A stretch of 64,000 bases of DNA from Neoechinorhynchus agilis (taxonomy: Eukaryota > Acanthocephala), in NCBI GenBank assembly GCA_051530055.1, contig CM121343.1:4154001-4218000 (forward strand), in the 5' to 3' direction. The notes below the pieces were generated by a model, which worked only from the letters and a program-made list of their open reading frames with translations, was not told the origin of the DNA and did no database searches. The translations under genes and the position numbers were made by a program. Positions 60,701-64,000 of this stretch are shown in pieces. Position 1 is the first letter of the stretch; each line of letters begins with the position of its first letter.

Positions 60701-61860
60701 AAGTGGAAAACGATGTAAAAGACAATAACTTTTTTGTTGCGCTTCTACGAATGGTAAAGGGTGGAGATTTCAGCTTTGAGATTAACTTCGGTGGACGAAG
60801 TCTGGACGTCGGCTTACGACTAGAATTTCCAACTTGTAGTCGCTTTCTTGAAGATAGATATTTTTTCCATACATGGCCCAATGGACACCCGCAGTCCACC
60901 GATTCATTGGTCTGGGAAGCACTGGTCTGCGCTCAATGCCCCAAGACCGTACGGTAACTGAGTTTACTCCCGAGGAGGCGGGGACTGACTGTCTTTTCGG
61001 CCGTGTATGGAAAAAGATATCTATCAAAAGACTACCGGCTGAGCCACATATAAAAATTCTAAAAAAAATCGGAAAGCTTTCTTGAAGGTATTCGTCATCT
61101 TCATTAGATGAATTAATGTTTCTCATTGTTGACTAAAAGTTAAAATAACCTGCATCGATGAAGTGAATCTAAAATTTGAGCACAAGGCATAGATGTTGCA
61201 TTTAAAAATTGGCAATAGTTCGATTGTTTTGTTTTTGACGATGAAGTGAATCATGTTTTCAACTAAGAGTTGGATATTATTGAATAAAGAGAAAACCTTA
61301 GCTAAATGTGAGCCCGTCACTCGGTCTCCTTTTGGTACCTTCATCTTCTTTTTTTCTATCCACGGCTTATTATCTTGTTCTATCGATTTGCTTGATTTGG
61401 TATCCGAGTGTGAAGAGTATTTCCAAACAAAGGGGGAAGTTTCACTAAGAAGACGTGCAGCGGAATTTCTGGCGGAGTTCAGGCGGCCGTCTTCTCTAGA
61501 GTTTCATATAGTTTTGGTGGTTGCTTTCACGCTAAGCCAAAGCTCTAAACGCTTTCACTTTAGCCAGATCGGGTGTGATCGACAGATTAGTGGTCAGCGT
61601 ATAACCGAGAACTACAATCCTTTTGTAAAATGGTGAGACGTTCATGTGACGAAATTCCTAGACAAACTCGATGATCATCTTCTTACCTAACGTTGAAGTA
61701 GATTTTATTTGAAATTTTGTTTTTTTATGATTCAAAGACAGACCCATGGAAGATGGTTAAAACCTCAAATAGATTGGCAACGCATTGATCGGAAAATCAG
61801 TGACATCGATGTCACGACAGAACGATTGTATCCATGTGGTGCCATTGCTGATTGGTTGTA
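60701..61860. other. Unassigned open frames, no recognised gene
   Basis: Plus frames at 60703-60957, 60873-61085 and 61253-61636 are of moderate length. The last includes LVSECEEYFQTKGEVSLRRR, which could be real coding sequence, but I recognise no family and no consistent exon structure. Confidence 0.25.
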
Positions 61861-61866
61861 AGTGTA

Positions 61867-63846
61867 ATGCCAATTCAAGCTTTCGTGGCGCCACTGACTC
61901 TAGTGCTCAGCACGGCGCTTTTCGTTTCATCGGGAGCATACGTTCAAGGTAATACCTTCAATGATTTCGCTCGAAGAGTAAGTGGCTTATCTGAAGAGGA
62001 TTATAGTTTTAAAAGAATCGTTCAGTATGCCGTTAGATTTGACCACTTTTCAGAATGGACAAAGATCAAAACAATAAACGAAAACGTTAAGACTCAGGAT
62101 CCGTCAAAGATCGATATGGTCGCGTGAGTTTCCCATTCTCGTCTAATGTCTCAAAATGCCTGATTAAAGGCATCTCTTTTCGGTTGTGGACAATAATAAT
62201 GATTCATTTATAACCGAACTGGAACTCGAAGACTGGATTCGATCACTCATCGTAAATTATTCCAAATTAAATAACAAAAAATATTTCACTTATTATGACA
62301 CAAACATGGACGGCGTTGTTGAATGGTCCGAAATCTATAATACGAGCTATGCGTTCGCTGGTAAGCCCTTTCAACGGCGTAGAATTTCTCCAAAATTAGA
62401 GCAAATTATCTTTTTAACGAGCAGCATTGTTTTATTAAATTGAATTTTTCCATTGACATGAATAATTCAATCTTGAAACAATTTTTTTAAATAAAAACCT
62501 TAACCGGACGGTTCATTCACGAACTGTTCAAAAAGGAATCCTTGTGCCCATTCCAAAAGATCGACACTTCTTAATCCTTTTTTATAGCGAATTATCATTT
62601 ATTTGATAATTCGCTATAAAAAAAAGTTAAAATGATGAACATCTTTGCAACTTTTCAATCCGTAAACTTACACTTCTCAGTCGTTAACGCTCTCGTACAA
62701 TTGTTTCATTTTAAATTGAGCACTCTGTTTTTTTTATTTACTGTCCATGAAACTGCATTAAAGAGATTATTTCGTCGAACAATCTCGTTTAATGGAGATG
62801 TGGCGATCATAATCCCCGGATAGAAAACTTTTTATTGAAGATATTTCGAATCATCAAAAAAAGGTTTAAGTTGTTGTGTATTGTATAGCTCGGGTTCGCG
62901 GGATCATCATTTCCGAGGTTCGGAAAAGGAGATTTCCTAGCGAAAATCCGGGCGGGGATTATGGTGACCACATCTCCAACTCTATCATCCCGACGGATTT
63001 TCTTTCTATGGTTGGGCTTTTATGATTTCTCGGATTCTTCGCGAAATATCTTTAACAAAATTCTTGTTTTATCCTGGCGTGTTATCACTACATCTCCAAC
63101 TCTATTATTCCGAGGATTTTCTCTTGACAATTGATTTCGTGAAAGATCATCCGGGTGGTATTTACAATCTCGTCCTCATGCTTTCCGTCGTTTTATCTGT
63201 AGTTCTCTAAAAACTTGTTGTGTTCCATTAACTATGCGAGATGATATTGTAGAAAACCAAGCAAATCTGTCGAAAAGTGCTTTACAGAGTATTCGTCATC
63301 AATTGAAAAAGGATGCGAGAAGGTATGAATTACACGGATCATTTCTTTAAATGGTTGCCTTGTTCGGCTTTGAATTCACCAAGGTTCATTGCGGCGGATT
63401 TCAGCAATAAATCAAGACTGAATATACAAGAATTCGAAATGTTCGCGTGTCCTGAATTATATAGCGAAATGGATAATATCACATTGCTGGTTAGTCTAGA
63501 CTAAATAACTTGAGAAAATAGATAAAGTAAAGGAATCATTTGAAAATGTCGATACTAACAATGACGGCTTAATAGATTTCGTTGAGTTCAAGGGTATTTT
63601 AAACTCGAAAAATTTAAATCTAAGTTTGTTTGCCCATTAAGAGGATATATTGTCCAATAGCAACCCCGTGGAATTAAGCAATGAAGATATCGACCAGTCA
63701 CCGAGGGAACGATTTATTCAGTTAGATGTGAACAATGACCAGAAATTAGACTTGATGGAAACAAAGCCATGGTTACTAACCGGGTTTGATGCCTACGTTA
63801 GGTTCGAAGTTGCCCATATATTTTCTCACGTCGATGAAAATAAGGT
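61867..63846 (+). CDS. Calumenin/reticulocalbin-type EF-hand protein (3' end outside window)
   Basis: CREC proteins are calcium binders of the secretory pathway. Residues 1-28 form a signal peptide (MPIQAFVAPLTLVLSTALFV). EF-hands: VDNNNDSFITELE, YDTNMDGVVEWSE, a degenerate ADFSNKSRLNIQE, VDTNNDGLIDFVE and LDVNNDQKLDLME; ELEDWI and ETKPWLL also match calumenin. Exons 61867-62123, 62170-62360, 63253-63332 (approx.), then short ones; introns 62124-62169 (46 nt), 62361-63252 (892 nt), about 61 nt, 43 nt and 48 nt, all in phase. A donor GTAAGT follows ENK at 63846, so the last exon and HDEL-type retention signal lie past the window. The big intron is filled with satellite-like scraps and a palindrome. 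Confidence 0.83.
62575..62628. repeat. Short perfect hairpin in the calumenin intron
   Basis: TTTTTATAGCGAATTATCA, a short loop, and TGATAATTCGCTATAAAAA. Arms of about 22 bp. AT-rich; could be a tiny foldback remnant. Confidence 0.75.
62787..63135. repeat. Dispersed pieces of the 216-bp satellite in both orientations
   Basis: 62790-62850 (GGAGATGTGGCGATCATAAT ...) is in the satellite's orientation, while 62952-63015 (GGGGATTATGGTGACCACAT ...) and 63065-63130 (TATCACTACATCTCCAACTC) are inverted. They lie inside the 892-nt calumenin intron, 11 kb from the main array. The segment 62887-62925 (AGCTCGGGTTCGCGGGATCA) resembles 16925-16970. Confidence 0.78.
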
Positions 63847-63899
63847 AAGTCGCTATTTTGCGTTAAAGTTGATTAAATTTAAGTGAGGATTTTTGAGTG

Positions 63900-64000
63900 T
63901 ATAAACATAAAGTTACGATCTTATGTGTTCTTTGGTGATTATAAAAAAAATAGAAACTGATTTATTCGCAATATTTCGTCGTTTTCGGAGAAAAATAAAA
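63900..64000. other. Intron of the calumenin gene at the window edge
   Basis: AT-rich sequence after the GTAAGT donor at 63847; no acceptor found before the end. Confidence 0.5.

Noticed and set aside
61253-61636. HEAT-repeat type protein exon
   Set aside because: One helical stretch only; no family signature or exon partners.

Overview
The window is animal nuclear DNA. It is AT-rich, the genes are split by very short GT-AG introns (those I could place are 31, 43, 45, 46, 46, 46, 48 and 68 nt, with a few longer), and the gene set is metazoan: a COE/EBF factor, tropomyosin, a CUB-LDLa-TM receptor, cytospin, calumenin, JADE, RBBP5, TAF11, makorin, VPS39 and RFC5. Several proteins are strongly diverged. 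Several coding exons start directly behind an acceptor-like AG, which would fit spliced leader or 5'UTR introns. I cannot name the species; a compact, fast-evolving bilaterian (nematode-like, orthonectid-like or similar) is a guess.

Layout. 0.5-2 kb: an unrecognised ORF and an 18-bp minisatellite. 2.3-10.4 kb: a dense block with a MYST acetyltransferase (-), makorin (+), TAF11 (+) and the HOPS subunit VPS39 (-). 11.6-13.9 kb: a broken LINE-type reverse transcriptase element that carries a piece of an unrelated cAMP-binding protein. 14.4-15.6 kb: a decayed SETDB1-like methyltransferase. 16-18.8 kb: a minus-strand multi-exon gene with a run of QT motifs. 19.2-21.1 kb: a ~91-bp tandem array that runs straight into the start codon of JADE (21.1-22.5 kb). 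24-27.4 kb: cytospin (-). 28.8-30.9 kb: five 426-bp tandem repeats. 31.7-32.9 kb: RBBP5 (+). 33.8-35.1 kb: a CUB-LDLa-TM protein (-). 36-41 kb: retroelement scraps, two tail-to-tail tRNA-derived SINEs and a split inverted duplication. 42.7-43.75 kb: RFC5 (-). 44-45 kb: a second, unrelated LINE remnant. 46-49 kb: tropomyosin (-) and a coiled-coil gene (-). 49.4-52.4 kb: a 216-bp satellite invaded by a foldback element. 52.6-53.5 kb: LINE and SINE scraps. 54.9-57.3 kb: COE (-). 57.3-61.8 kb: mostly non-coding. 61.9 kb to the edge: calumenin/reticulocalbin (+), cut by the window end.

Functional links. Several genes are chromatin or transcription factors (MYST HAT, JADE, RBBP5, TAF11, SETDB1 relic, COE). 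MYST enzymes of the HBO1 type and JADE act in the same complex in other animals, but nothing in the sequence shows co-regulation and the genes are kilobases apart. I see no operon of novel function, CRISPR or defence system. The most unusual structures are the array that multiplies a splice-acceptor plus start-codon module in front of JADE, and the cAMP-binding domain fused in frame to the LINE ORF.
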